Positions 9,889 to 18,384 of a DNA stretch of 64,000 nucleotides are shown piece by piece (position 1 is the stretch's first letter; each line of letters starts with the position of its first letter). The stretch lies in the NCBI GenBank assembly GCA_016699855.1, contig CP064988.1:4368501-4432500 (forward strand), in the 5' to 3' direction. Below the pieces are notes generated by a model. The model saw only the letters and a program-made list of their open reading frames with translations, was not told where the DNA came from and did not search any database. The DNA is from Rhodospirillales bacterium (GTDB taxonomy: Bacteria; Pseudomonadota; Alphaproteobacteria; Reyranellales; Reyranellaceae). The position numbers and the translations under genes are program-made.

Positions 9889-11344
9889 CAGCGCGATCAG
9901 CCTGCTGCTGGGGCTGGCCACCAACAAGATCGTGGCCATCACGCTGGGGCCGGCCGGTGTGGGCTTGTTGGCGTCGTACCGCCAGTTGCAGGAGGTGGTC
10001 ACCGGCCTGGGGACGCTGGGCGGCGCCGCCGGACTGGTGCAGGGCCTGTCGTCGACCGAGGGCGACGCCCGCCGGCGGCGGCTGGTGGCGGCTGTGTGGG
10101 TGACCATGACCGGCATCGTCGTGTTCGCGCTGCTGCTGCTGATCGGCGCGCCGGCGCTCGCCGAGCACTTCTTCCGCGACACCGCGCCGGAGATCGTGTT
10201 CGCGATCCGCTGCATGGTGGTGACGGCGGCGGTGTCGATCCTGGGCTTCCTGTTCAGCGGCCTGGTCAACGTGTCCGGCGCGTTGGTCTGGCTGGCGCTG
10301 GCGAACATCGCCGCGTCGCTGGCGGGTCTGGCGCTGGCGTGGCCGCTGGCGACGATGGCGCACGACGGCGCGCAGCTCGCGTTCCTCGGTCTGATCCTCG
10401 CGCCGGTAGCCACGCAGCTTGTCGTCTCGGCGTATTTCGCGCGCCGGCTGGGATGGTGGCCGCAGATCGCCACGGCGTTCCGCGACGCGCCCAGGCGCGA
10501 CGACGTCGCGCATTTCCTCAAGTTCTTCGCGGCCAACGTCGGCGCCGGCCTGCTCAACTCCGCCTCGTTCATGGCGCTGCGCGCGCTGATCATCGAGACC
10601 GACGGGCAGGGCGCCAACGGGCTTTTCCAGGCGGCGTGGATCCTGACGTCGCAGAACCTCGCGGTGCTTATGGCGTCGTTCGGTACCTACCTGTTGCCGT
10701 CGCTCAGCGCCGCCGGTGACACCGGGTCGCGCCGCCGCTTCCTCGACGACGCGCTGTCGGTGGTCAGCGTGCTGGCCGCGCCGCTGATCGGAATCGGCCT
10801 GCTGTTCATGCCGCTGATCCTTCGGGTCCTCTACTCGTCGGCGTTCCTCGACGCGATGGCGCCGCTGCGCTGGATGCTGGTGGGCAACCTGTTCAGCGCC
10901 TACGTGACGGTGCTCGTGATCCTGCTGATGGCGCGCGCCAGGCTGCTGCCGGTCGCGGTCAGCGAGGCGCTCTGGTACGGCGGCATGCTGGCGACCGGCG
11001 CCGCCGTGTTCACCGGGTACATCGACCCCGCCCGGTTCGGCGTCGGTCGGCTCGAGGCGCTGGGCGTCGCGTTCCTCGTCCTGCACGTCGCGCGGCTGGC
11101 GTTCCTGCTGTACTGGAGCCGGCGTTCGCTCGACTACTGGCCCGGCGCGGTGGTGTGGCGCGTGGCGGCCGCCTCGTTGCTCGTGGTGGCCGCCGCGGCC
11201 TGGATCGGGTGGTCGGCACGCGAGGTCGACTGGCTCGTGAGCGTTCCGGCCGCGCTGGTCGTCTGCGCGACGCCGCTGCTGCTGCTCGACGCCCCGCGGC
11301 GCGCCGCGCTGCGCCGGCTGGTGCGCGAGCGCCTCGGACGCTGA
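9848..11344 (+). CDS. Oligosaccharide/O-unit flippase (Wzx-like, MATE/MOP superfamily)
   Basis: The 498-residue polytopic protein starts with ATTGGASAISLLLGLATNKI and continues with LGPAGVGLLASY, the usual opening of polysaccharide flippases. About 12-14 hydrophobic segments can be counted. It would move a lipid-linked sugar unit across the inner membrane. It follows the amino-sugar genes but no glycosyltransferase or Wzy polymerase is in the window, so the partner genes are elsewhere. The C terminus ends with a short basic tail (RRLVRERLGR). Confidence 0.85.
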   Translation: MLSFLRAIATTGGASAISLLLGLATNKIVAITLGPAGVGLLASYRQLQEVVTGLGTLGGAAGLVQGLSSTEGDARRRRLVAAVWVTMTGIVVFALLLLIGAPALAEHFFRDTAPEIVFAIRCMVVTAAVSILGFLFSGLVNVSGALVWLALANIAASLAGLALAWPLATMAHDGAQLAFLGLILAPVATQLVVSAYFARRLGWWPQIATAFRDAPRRDDVAHFLKFFAANVGAGLLNSASFMALRALIIETDGQGANGLFQAAWILTSQNLAVLMASFGTYLLPSLSAAGDTGSRRRFLDDALSVVSVLAAPLIGIGLLFMPLILRVLYSSAFLDAMAPLRWMLVGNLFSAYVTVLVILLMARARLLPVAVSEALWYGGMLATGAAVFTGYIDPARFGVGRLEALGVAFLVLHVARLAFLLYWSRRSLDYWPGAVVWRVAAASLLVVAAAAWIGWSAREVDWLVSVPAALVVCATPLLLLDAPRRAALRRLVRERLGR

Positions 11345-11387
11345 GGCCGGCGCGCGCCCCGCGGGGTCCGGAGGAGCGATCGACGAG

Positions 11388-11786
11388 GTGACGGGCTCCG
11401 CCGATCGCCCCGGGGACGGCATCGCCGTCGAGCGGACGGCGCCGATCCCGGGGATCTTCGACGAAGCGGAGGCGAAGGCGTTCGACGCCGGCCTCGTTGG
11501 GGGCAATCTCGACTGGGAGCAGCGATCCGGCGCCGACTTCCCACTCTACGCCCAGGCCTCGCGCGCCGGCCTGACGCCGCGTCCCGGCGGCCGCCACGGC
11601 GACGGCGCGCCGGGATCGACGGTGTTCGTGCACCCGCGCGGCGTACGCGCTCTCCAGCGCGAGCCGGAGGGCCGGAACCGCGCCCACGTGCGGCCGAGCG
11701 TCGAGCAGTCACAATGGCGACTCGTCACCGGGACGGTCGACCCGTTCGGCGACCGCATCCGCTCGCATGAGCCGCCGGCGGCCTAG
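11388..11786 (+). CDS. Hypothetical protein, doubtful
   Basis: An open frame of 132 codons with a GTG start (GGAGGAGCGATCGACGAG upstream) runs between the flippase and rfbB. The product is acidic at the N terminus (DEAEAKAFDAGL) and basic later, with no recognised motif, signal peptide or membrane segment. Third-position GC is high but the residue composition is unremarkable. It may be a real small protein of the sugar cluster or a degraded remnant. It overlaps the end of the opposing rfbB gene by four bases. Confidence 0.35.
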   Translation: MTGSADRPGDGIAVERTAPIPGIFDEAEAKAFDAGLVGGNLDWEQRSGADFPLYAQASRAGLTPRPGGRHGDGAPGSTVFVHPRGVRALQREPEGRNRAHVRPSVEQSQWRLVTGTVDPFGDRIRSHEPPAA

Positions 11787-12838
11787 TCGGCCAGCCCGAG
11801 GCGCTCGCCGCGGTAGGCGCCGCTGAGCACCCGCTCCCACCAGCCGCGGTTGTCGAGGAACCAGCGCACCGTGGCGCGGATGCCGTCGTCGAAGCCGTGG
11901 CGCGCGCGCCAGCCGATCTCGCGCTCGAGCTTGCCGGCGTCGATGGCGTAACGCAGGTCGTGCCCCGGACGGTCGGCGACGAAGCGGATCAGCTCGGCGT
12001 GCGGCCGGTGCGGTCCGTCCGGCAGGAACTCGTCCAGCGCGGCGCAGATCGCGCGCACGACGTCGATGTTGCGCCGCTCGTTGCCGCCGCCGACGTTGTA
12101 GGTCTCGCCGACCCGTCCGCGCTCCAGCACCATCAGCAGCGCCTCGGCGTGGTCCTCGACGTGCAGCCAGTCGCGCACGTTCTCGCCCTTCCCGTAGACC
12201 GGCAGCGTCTCCCCGCGCAGCGCCCGGATCGTGACCAGCGGGATCAGCTTCTCCGGGAAGTGGTAGGGGCCGTAGTTGTTCGAGCAGTTCGTCGTCAGCG
12301 TCGGCAGGCCGTAGGTGTGGTGCCAGGCGCGCACGAGATGGTCGGACGACGCCTTGCTGGCGGAGTAGGGCGAGTTCGGCTTGTACGACGTCTCCTCGGT
12401 GAACAGCCCGTCCTGCCCGAGCGAGCCGTAGACCTCGTCGGTCGAGATGTGCTGGAAGCGGAACCGCGCGCGCGCGTCGGCGTCGAGCGTCCGCCAGTAG
12501 GCCAGCGCCGCCTCAAGCAGCGTCCAGGTGCCGACGATGTTGGTCTGGATGAACGGGGCGGCGCCGTCGATCGACCGGTCGACATGGCTCTCGGCGGCGA
12601 GATGCAGTATCGCGTCCGGCCGCTCGGCGGCAAGGATCGCGTCGATCGCGGCGCGGTCGCAGATGTCGGCGCGGTGGAAGCGGTGACGGGGATGTTCGAG
12701 CGCCTCGGCGAGCGATTCCAGATTGCCGGCGTAGGTCAGCTTGTCGACCGTCACCGCCGACCAGGGCGTCGCGCGCACGATGCGGCGGACGACGGCCGAT
12801 CCGATGAATCCGGCGCCCCCGGTCACGAGTATTTTCAT
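11783..12838 (-). CDS. rfbB: dTDP-glucose 4,6-dehydratase
   Basis: The extended short-chain dehydrogenase of 351 residues converts dTDP-glucose to dTDP-4-keto-6-deoxyglucose. It has the Rossmann motif GGAGFIGS at residues 7-14, the substrate motif LAAESHVDRSI near residue 82, the catalytic ISTDEVYG (Thr-Asp-Glu) near residue 130 and YSASKASSDH (Tyr-x3-Lys) near residue 158. Start at MKILVTGG matches the family, although the frame stays open further upstream. It is transcribed towards the flippase gene, and its product feeds the ketoisomerase/aminotransferase pair encoded on the other strand. Confidence 0.93.
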   Translation of the reverse strand: MKILVTGGAGFIGSAVVRRIVRATPWSAVTVDKLTYAGNLESLAEALEHPRHRFHRADICDRAAIDAILAAERPDAILHLAAESHVDRSIDGAAPFIQTNIVGTWTLLEAALAYWRTLDADARARFRFQHISTDEVYGSLGQDGLFTEETSYKPNSPYSASKASSDHLVRAWHHTYGLPTLTTNCSNNYGPYHFPEKLIPLVTIRALRGETLPVYGKGENVRDWLHVEDHAEALLMVLERGRVGETYNVGGGNERRNIDVVRAICAALDEFLPDGPHRPHAELIRFVADRPGHDLRYAIDAGKLEREIGWRARHGFDDGIRATVRWFLDNRGWWERVLSGAYRGERLGLAD

Positions 12839-12968
12839 GGAGATCGCTCGACCTTTCCGCGCATGCCCCTGTGGGCCGATGGTACAGGAGCCGGGACAGG
12901 GTTGAAAGTTGGTGCTAAAACAAACAGATAGCGGAAATGGCTCGCCTCGCGAGCATGGGGCCCCGATC

Positions 12969-13856
12969 GTGAGCGACAATTCCTCCCGGAAGTCCCCGCC
13001 GGCGCCGCGCGCCGGGCGGCGCTTCACGCCGGACCTGTTCGATCTGATCGGACGGCCGGCGTGGGACGATTCGTGGCCCGAGAGCTGGAAGTTGTCGTTC
13101 CACCACGACGCCAACTCGGTGTGGCCCGGCGCGTCGGAGCGCGGCTACCGCGTCGCCTACCGCAACCGCTTCGCGCGCGCCGTCGACTACGTGCTCGACA
13201 CCACCGCGCCGGGCGCCCGGGTGCTCGACCTCGCCGCCGGCCAGGGCAATTTCTCGATCGTGCTGGCGGAACTCGGCTACGCCGTGACCTGGAACGATCT
13301 CCGCGCCGATCTGGTCGACTACGTGCGCCTGAAGACCGCGCGGACGGACATCGATTTCATGCCCGGCGACCTGTTCGAGCTGCCGGCGGAGCGGGTCGGG
13401 CGTTACGACGCCATCGTCGCCACCGAGATCATCGAGCATGTGGCCCACCCCGACGAGTTCCTGCGCCGGCTGTCCGGCTTGCTGGCGCCGGGCGGCCACA
13501 TCGTTCTGACGACCCCCAACGGCGCCTATTTCCGCAACCGGCTGCCGCGCTTCTCCGACTGCCCCGACCCGTCGATGTACGAGGCGATGCAGTTCAAGCC
13601 CGACGGCGACGGCCATATCTTCCTGCTGCATCCCGACGAGTGGGCGACCCTGGCGGCGAAGGCCGGTCTGCGCGTCGAGCGGCTGGAGTTCTTCAACAAC
13701 CCGCTGTCGAACGGCCACCTGAAGACGCGCCTGCTGTTGCCGCTGCTGCCCCGCGCGGTGGTGGACGGCGTCGAGGCGCTGTCGACGCGCGTCCCCGGCC
13801 GGCTCGGCGCGCGCCTCCATATCCACGCCGCCGCGCTGCTCAGCATGGCGGCCTGA
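12969..13856 (+). CDS. Class I SAM-dependent methyltransferase
   Basis: The 295-residue protein has SAM motif I VLDLAAGQGNFS near residue 86, the post-I acidic residue in TWNDLRADL, and motif IV with ATEIIEHV near residue 155 followed by LLAPGGHIVLTTPNG. It fits Methyltransf_11/23 enzymes that modify sugars, lipids or small molecules. GTG 12969 is chosen. TTG 12909 and GTG 12912 are in frame but lie in an AT-rich stretch that looks like promoter. It diverges from rfbB across about 130 bases, suggesting a role in decorating the same glycan. The substrate is unknown. Confidence 0.8.
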   Translation: MSDNSSRKSPPAPRAGRRFTPDLFDLIGRPAWDDSWPESWKLSFHHDANSVWPGASERGYRVAYRNRFARAVDYVLDTTAPGARVLDLAAGQGNFSIVLAELGYAVTWNDLRADLVDYVRLKTARTDIDFMPGDLFELPAERVGRYDAIVATEIIEHVAHPDEFLRRLSGLLAPGGHIVLTTPNGAYFRNRLPRFSDCPDPSMYEAMQFKPDGDGHIFLLHPDEWATLAAKAGLRVERLEFFNNPLSNGHLKTRLLLPLLPRAVVDGVEALSTRVPGRLGARLHIHAAALLSMAA

Positions 13857-13879
13857 GCGGCGCCGCCACCCGGCCGCTC

Positions 13880-14646
13880 CTAGTGGTGGAGGATCTGGCC
13901 GAGGAAGGTGCGGGTCCGCTCCTCTCGCGGATTGGCGAAGAACTCCGTGGGCGGACCCATCTCGACGATCTCGCCGCGGTCCATGAAGACGACGCGGTCG
14001 GCGACCGAGCGGGCGAAGCCCATCTCGTGCGTCACGACGAGCATCGTCATGCCCTCGTTGGCGAGCTCGATCATGACGTCGAGCACCTCCTTGACCATCT
14101 CGGGATCGAGGGCGGAGGTCGGCTCGTCGAACAGCATGATCTTCGGCCGCATGCACAGCGCGCGCGCGATCGCGACGCGCTGCTGCTGGCCGCCGGAGAG
14201 CTGGCCCGGATACTTGGCCGCCTGCTCGGGGATGCGCACACGCTTGAGCAGCCCCATCGCGATCTCCTCGGCGTCGCGCTTGGGTGTCTTCTTCACCCAG
14301 ATCGGCGCCAGCGTGAGGTTCTCGAGGATCGTCAGGTGCGGGAACAGGTTGAACGACTGGAACACCATGCCGACCTCGCGCCGGATCTCCTGGATGTTCT
14401 TGACGTCGTTGGACAGCGTGACGCCGTCGACGACGATGTGCCGGCCTGGTGCTCCTCCAGCCGGTTGATGCAGCGGATCAGCGTCGACTTGCCGGAGCCG
14501 GACGGTCCGCAGATGACGATCTTCTCGCTCTGCCGCACCGACAGGTCGACGTCGGTCAGCACGTGGAACTGGCCGTACCATTTGTTGACGGCCTTGAGCC
14601 GGATCACCTCCGGCAGGTCCGACAGGTCGCGCGCAGCGTTCGCCAT
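13880..14646 (-). pseudogene. aapP: General L-amino-acid ABC transporter ATPase AapP, frameshifted
   Basis: This is the ATPase of the Aap importer. Walker A GPSGSGKST lies in the N-terminal frame (start 14646, MANAARDL) and the rest, including signature LSGGQQQRVAIARA and Walker B IMLFDEPTSALD, lies in the next frame. The switch is near 14440, where GGCCAC seems to have lost one C between NRLEEHQAG and HIVVDG. Restoring it gives a normal 255-residue protein. All ATPase motifs are intact, so a sequencing error is quite possible. It is last of aapJQMP, 23 bases after aapM. Confidence 0.85.
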
Positions 14647-14669
14647 GGCAGGTGTCTCCGTCGCGCCGC

Positions 14670-15788
14670 TCAGCGGCGCACGCCCCTGTTGAGTTCGCGC
14701 TCCAGATGCTTGCTGTAGAGCGACATCGAGTAGCACATCGCGAAATAGAGCGCGGCGAGGAAGATGTGGACCTCGTTCGCGAAGCCCGCCCAGGCGCGGT
14801 CGGCGATCGCCTGCTCGCCGGCGTTGAGCAGGTCGAAGATGCCGATGATCAGCACCAGCGACGTGTCCTTGAAGAAGCCGATGAAGGTGTTCACCAGCGG
14901 CGGGATCACGACGGCCAGCGCCTGCGGCAGAATCACGAACAGCGTCTTCTGCGGGTAGTTGAGGCCGAGCGCGTCGGCGGCCTCGTACTGGCCCTTCGAA
15001 AGCGACTGCAGTCCGCCGCGCACGATCTCCGCGATGTAGGCGCCGGCGAACAGCGTGACGGCGACCAGCGCGCGCAGGAACTTGTCGATGCTGACGCCCG
15101 CCGGCAGGAACAGCGGCAGCATGACCGACGCCATGATGAGCAGGCTGATCAGCGGCACGCCGCGGATCAGCTCGATGTAGCCGACGCAGAGGCCCTTGAT
15201 CAGCGGCAGGTTCGAGCGCCGGCCGAGCGCCGCCAGCACGCCGAGCGGGAACGCGAACGCCAGCGCGTAGGCGGCCAGGATGAGCGTCACCGGCAGGCCG
15301 CCCCAGCGCGATGTCTCCACGAAGCTGAGGCCGAGCACGCCGCCGAACATCAGCGTCAGCGACACCACCGTCCCGACGCCCCAGATCACCAGCAGCCGCC
15401 AGTTCCAGAACCGCCGGTCGCAGCTCACCACCAGCATCGCGATGATGGCGATGCACGCGAACAGCGGCCGCCAGTGCTCGTCGAGTGGATAGGTGCCGAA
15501 GAAGATCAGCCGGTACTTGTCGCCGATGATGGCCCAGCATGCGCCGTCCGGACTCGCCTGCTTGCAGGCGGCCCCGTCGGGGGCCGAGAACACCGCGCGG
15601 AACAGGCCCCAGTCGAGGATGCCCCACAGCAGCCAGCCAATGCCCACGACCAGCACGATCGTCGTGATCCCGTTGCCCCAGCCGTTGAACAGGTTCTTGC
15701 GCGCCCACCCGATCGCGCCGGTCTCGCCGCGCGGCGGGGATCGCTGGGGCTTGGCGGACGCGCCGCCGGCCCGCGCCAGGTCGGTCAT
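14670..15788 (-). CDS. aapM: General L-amino-acid ABC transporter permease AapM
   Basis: The inner-membrane permease has 372 residues and the HisM-type domain in its C-terminal half. The ATPase-contacting EAA loop is visible as EAADALGLNYPQKTLFVILP near residues 283-302. IELIRGVPLISLLIMASVMLP precedes it. The long N-terminal extension with hydrophobic helices and a small cysteine-containing periplasmic loop (GAACKQASPDGACW) is typical of AapM. It begins one base after aapQ ends on the minus strand, indicating coupled translation. Confidence 0.92.
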   Translation of the reverse strand: MTDLARAGGASAKPQRSPPRGETGAIGWARKNLFNGWGNGITTIVLVVGIGWLLWGILDWGLFRAVFSAPDGAACKQASPDGACWAIIGDKYRLIFFGTYPLDEHWRPLFACIAIIAMLVVSCDRRFWNWRLLVIWGVGTVVSLTLMFGGVLGLSFVETSRWGGLPVTLILAAYALAFAFPLGVLAALGRRSNLPLIKGLCVGYIELIRGVPLISLLIMASVMLPLFLPAGVSIDKFLRALVAVTLFAGAYIAEIVRGGLQSLSKGQYEAADALGLNYPQKTLFVILPQALAVVIPPLVNTFIGFFKDTSLVLIIGIFDLLNAGEQAIADRAWAGFANEVHIFLAALYFAMCYSMSLYSKHLERELNRGVRR

Positions 15789-15789
15789 G

Positions 15790-16981
15790 TCAGCGCTCCA
15801 CCAGCGCGATGCGCTTGTTGTACCAGTTCATGAACAGGGAGATCGACAGGCTCACCGACAGGTAGGCGACCATGATGATCAGGACGCCCTCGATCGCCTG
15901 GCCCGTCTGGTTGATCGTCACGTTGATCGCGGCGACCAGGTCGGGATGGCCGATCGCGATCGCCAGCGAGCTGTTCTTCGTGATGTTCAGGTACGAGCTG
16001 GTCATCGGCGGCACGATGACGCGCAGAGCCTGGGGCAGCAGCACCAGCCGGGTGGTGTGGGCGCGCGACAGGCCGATGGCGTAGGCGGCCTCGGTCTGGC
16101 CGCGGTGGATGGCGAGGATGCCGGAGCGCACGATCTCGGCGATGAACGCCGAGGTGTAGAGCGTCAGGCCGAGCAGCAGCGCCACGAATTCCGGCTGCAT
16201 CACCGAGCCGCCGCTGAAGTTGAAGCCCTTGAGCTCGGGTACACTCAGCGCGGTCGGCGCGCCACCCGCCAGCCACGCCAGCACCGGCAGACCGACGATG
16301 ATCGCGGCGCCGGCCGACAGCGTCGGGAATTGCTGGCCGGTCGCCTCCTGGCGGGCGCGGGCCCAGCGGTGGACGGCGAACGCCGCCGCGATCCCGACAA
16401 GCAGCGCGACGCCCATCCATTTGTGGATCGGATCGGCGACCGGGACCGGGATGGAGACGCCGCGGTTGGAGATGAAGATCGAGCCCGCGATGTCGATCGC
16501 CTGCTTCGGGCCGGGCAGCGATTCGCGGATGAATTTCGCGATCAGCAGCAGCCACAGCAGCAGCGGCACGTTGCGGAAGATCTCGACGTACCACGGCGCA
16601 GATCTTGGCCAGCAGCCAGTTCGACGACAGCCGGCCGATGCCCACCAGCGTGCCGAGGATGGTCGACAGCACGATGCCGATGACGGCGACCCGCAGCGTG
16701 TTGAGCATGCCGACGAACAGGGCGCGGCCGTAGGAGTCGGCGGCGGAGTAGGGGATGACGGTGTCGCCGATGTCGAAGCCCGCCTCCTTCACGAGGAAGC
16801 TGAACCCGGTGGCGATCTTCTGGCGCTCGAGGTTGGCCAGCGTGTTCTGGACGAGGAAGGTGACCAGCGCCACGAACAGGCCGATCACGACGATCTGGAA
16901 CGCCCATCCGCGGATGACCGGGTCGTTCCACGGCGGCACGGCGGGCTTGGCCGCGGCCGACGGGAAGGTGATGTTCGCCAT
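15790..16981 (-). pseudogene. aapQ: General L-amino-acid ABC transporter permease AapQ, frameshifted
   Basis: The second permease subunit is split. The N-terminal frame (start 16981, MANITFPSAA) reads to NWLLAKICA and the remaining 260 residues, with RNVPLLLWLLL and the EAA loop EAAYAIGLSRAHTTRLVLLP, lie in another frame. One extra base near 16594 accounts for the shift. Removing it restores the expected AWYVEIFRNVPLL string and a 396-residue protein, the usual AapQ size. No further damage is seen, so the break is recent or artefactual. Confidence 0.85.
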
Positions 16982-17062
16982 GTCTCGCTCGCTGTCCGCG
17001 GCCGTCGCCGACGTTCGGGAAGCGGCCTCCGCCGGCGACGGGCGCCGGCGGAGGGCCTTGGA

Positions 17063-18097
17063 TCAGCGGACCGGCGGCGCGTACTGCAGACCGCCCTGGG
17101 TCCACAGGCGGTTCAGGCCGCGCTCGAGCTTGAGCGCCGAGCCGGCGCCCATGTTGCGCTCGAACGACTCGCCGTAGTTCCCGACCTGCTTGATGATGCG
17201 GAAGGCCCAGTCCTCGTCGACGCCGAGCGCCTTGCCCATGCCCGGGGTGACGCCGAGCAGCCGCTTGATGGCCGGGTTGTCGCTCTTGGCCTTCATCTCG
17301 TCGACGTTCTTCGACGTGATGCCGAACTCCTCGGCCTCGAGCATGGCGTAGACCGCCCAGCGCACGATGTCGCCGAACTGGTTGTCACCGTGGCGGAACG
17401 CCGGCGCGAGCGGCTCCTTGGAGATCAGGTCGGGCAGGATGATGTAGTCGTCCGGCTTCGGCGAGCGCGTCGCGCGCGACGAGGCGAGGCCGGAGGCGTC
17501 GTTGGTGTAGACGTCGCAGCGGCCGGAGTAGAAGGCCTGTTCGACCTCGTCGCGGTTCTCGATGACCACGGACTTGAACGTCATCTTGTTGGCGCGGAAG
17601 TAGTCGGCGAGGTTGAGCTCGGTCGTGGTGCCGGGCTGCACGCAGACGGTGGCGCCGTTGAGCTCCTTGGCGCTTTTGACGCCCAGCTTCTTGGCGACGA
17701 GGAAGCCCTGGCCGTCGTAGTAGGTGATGTGGCCGAAATCGAGGCCCAGCGAGGTGTCTCGGGTCAGCGTCCAGGTCGTGGTGCGCGACAGGATGTCGAC
17801 CTCGCCCGACTGGACCTGCTGGAAGCGCTGCTGGGCGCTGGCCGGCACGTACTTCACCTTCTCGGAGTCGCCGAGGATGGCGGCGGCGATGGCGCGGCAG
17901 ACGTCGACGTCGATGCCGCTCCATTTGCCGTCGGAGCCGAGAAGGTAGAACCCGGCGCTGCTGGGGCCGACGCCGCAGATCAGCTGGCCGCGCGCCTTGA
18001 TGGCGTCGAGATCCTTGCCGGCGTGGGCCGGCGAGGCCGCCGCCAGCAGCCCGAGCGAGGCGGCGGCGATTGCGGCGTTGCGGAATGCCTTTTTCAT
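17063..18097 (-). CDS. aapJ: General L-amino-acid-binding periplasmic protein AapJ
   Basis: The 344-residue solute-binding protein has a Sec signal peptide ending ASPAHA-GKDL near residue 27, followed by the family-3 signature GIDVDVCRAIAAAILGD near residue 62. Two cysteines near residues 41 and 67, and a second pair in ATVCVQPG and SGRCDVYTND, are the pattern seen in AapJ/BztA proteins. It delivers a broad range of L-amino acids to AapQMP. It is first in the operon, with GGGAGAAG before the start and a sigma-54 promoter about 60-80 bases upstream. Confidence 0.93.
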   Translation of the reverse strand: MKKAFRNAAIAAASLGLLAAASPAHAGKDLDAIKARGQLICGVGPSSAGFYLLGSDGKWSGIDVDVCRAIAAAILGDSEKVKYVPASAQQRFQQVQSGEVDILSRTTTWTLTRDTSLGLDFGHITYYDGQGFLVAKKLGVKSAKELNGATVCVQPGTTTELNLADYFRANKMTFKSVVIENRDEVEQAFYSGRCDVYTNDASGLASSRATRSPKPDDYIILPDLISKEPLAPAFRHGDNQFGDIVRWAVYAMLEAEEFGITSKNVDEMKAKSDNPAIKRLLGVTPGMGKALGVDEDWAFRIIKQVGNYGESFERNMGAGSALKLERGLNRLWTQGGLQYAPPVR

Positions 18098-18156
18098 CGA
18101 TTCTTCTCCCTTCACGGTCGCGCGATAAGCCTGTCCGCCGCCGCCGTCGGATGGAC

Positions 18157-18175
18157 GGTGCAACGGCCATGCCAA
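18157..18175 (-). promoter_or_regulatory. Sigma-54 promoter for aapJQMP
   Basis: Read on the minus strand the site is TTGGCATGGCCGTTGCACC. The invariant GG (-24) and GC (-12) are separated by exactly 10 bases and the flanks match TGGCAYG-N4-TTGC. Predicted transcription starts near 18148, about 50 bases before aapJ. The site implies RpoN control and an activator such as NtrC, which fits nitrogen-regulated amino-acid uptake in rhizobia. I did not find a clear NtrC site in the upstream 150 bases. Confidence 0.7.
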
Positions 18176-18331
18176 GAACGAATCGAACGTGGGAGAGAGA
18201 CGCATGGACGTTCGACCGCGCGTGTCGACGCCGTCCGCGAGAAGCACCCCGAGCCCCCTGCCGTTCTTCGTTGTTCCAATGCTGGCATAGGAATCGGGTG
18301 TCGCGCAATTCGGGAGTCCGCGGCCGGAACG

Positions 18332-18359
18332 AAAAACGCCGGCCCCCGGGGCCGGCGTT
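18332..18359 (-). terminator. Intrinsic terminator after the M23 peptidase gene
   Basis: On the minus strand, AACGCCGGCCCC and its exact complement GGGGCCGGCGTT form a 12-bp GC-rich stem with a minimal loop, and TTTTTC follows. It lies 26 bases past the peptidase stop codon and upstream of the aap promoter region, so it insulates the operon. Confidence 0.85.
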
Positions 18360-18384
18360 GTCGGAGCGCGGCGGAAGCGCCGCG

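Noticed and set aside
8621..11506. 961-codon open frame on the minus strand over the aminotransferase and flippase genes
   Set aside because: Arg/Gln/His-rich composition with no motif. It mirrors two well-supported plus-strand genes and is a by-product of high GC.
18220..18310. TGGCATAGGAATCGGG on the plus strand as a second sigma-54 site
   Set aside because: The -12 element lacks GC at the required spacing.
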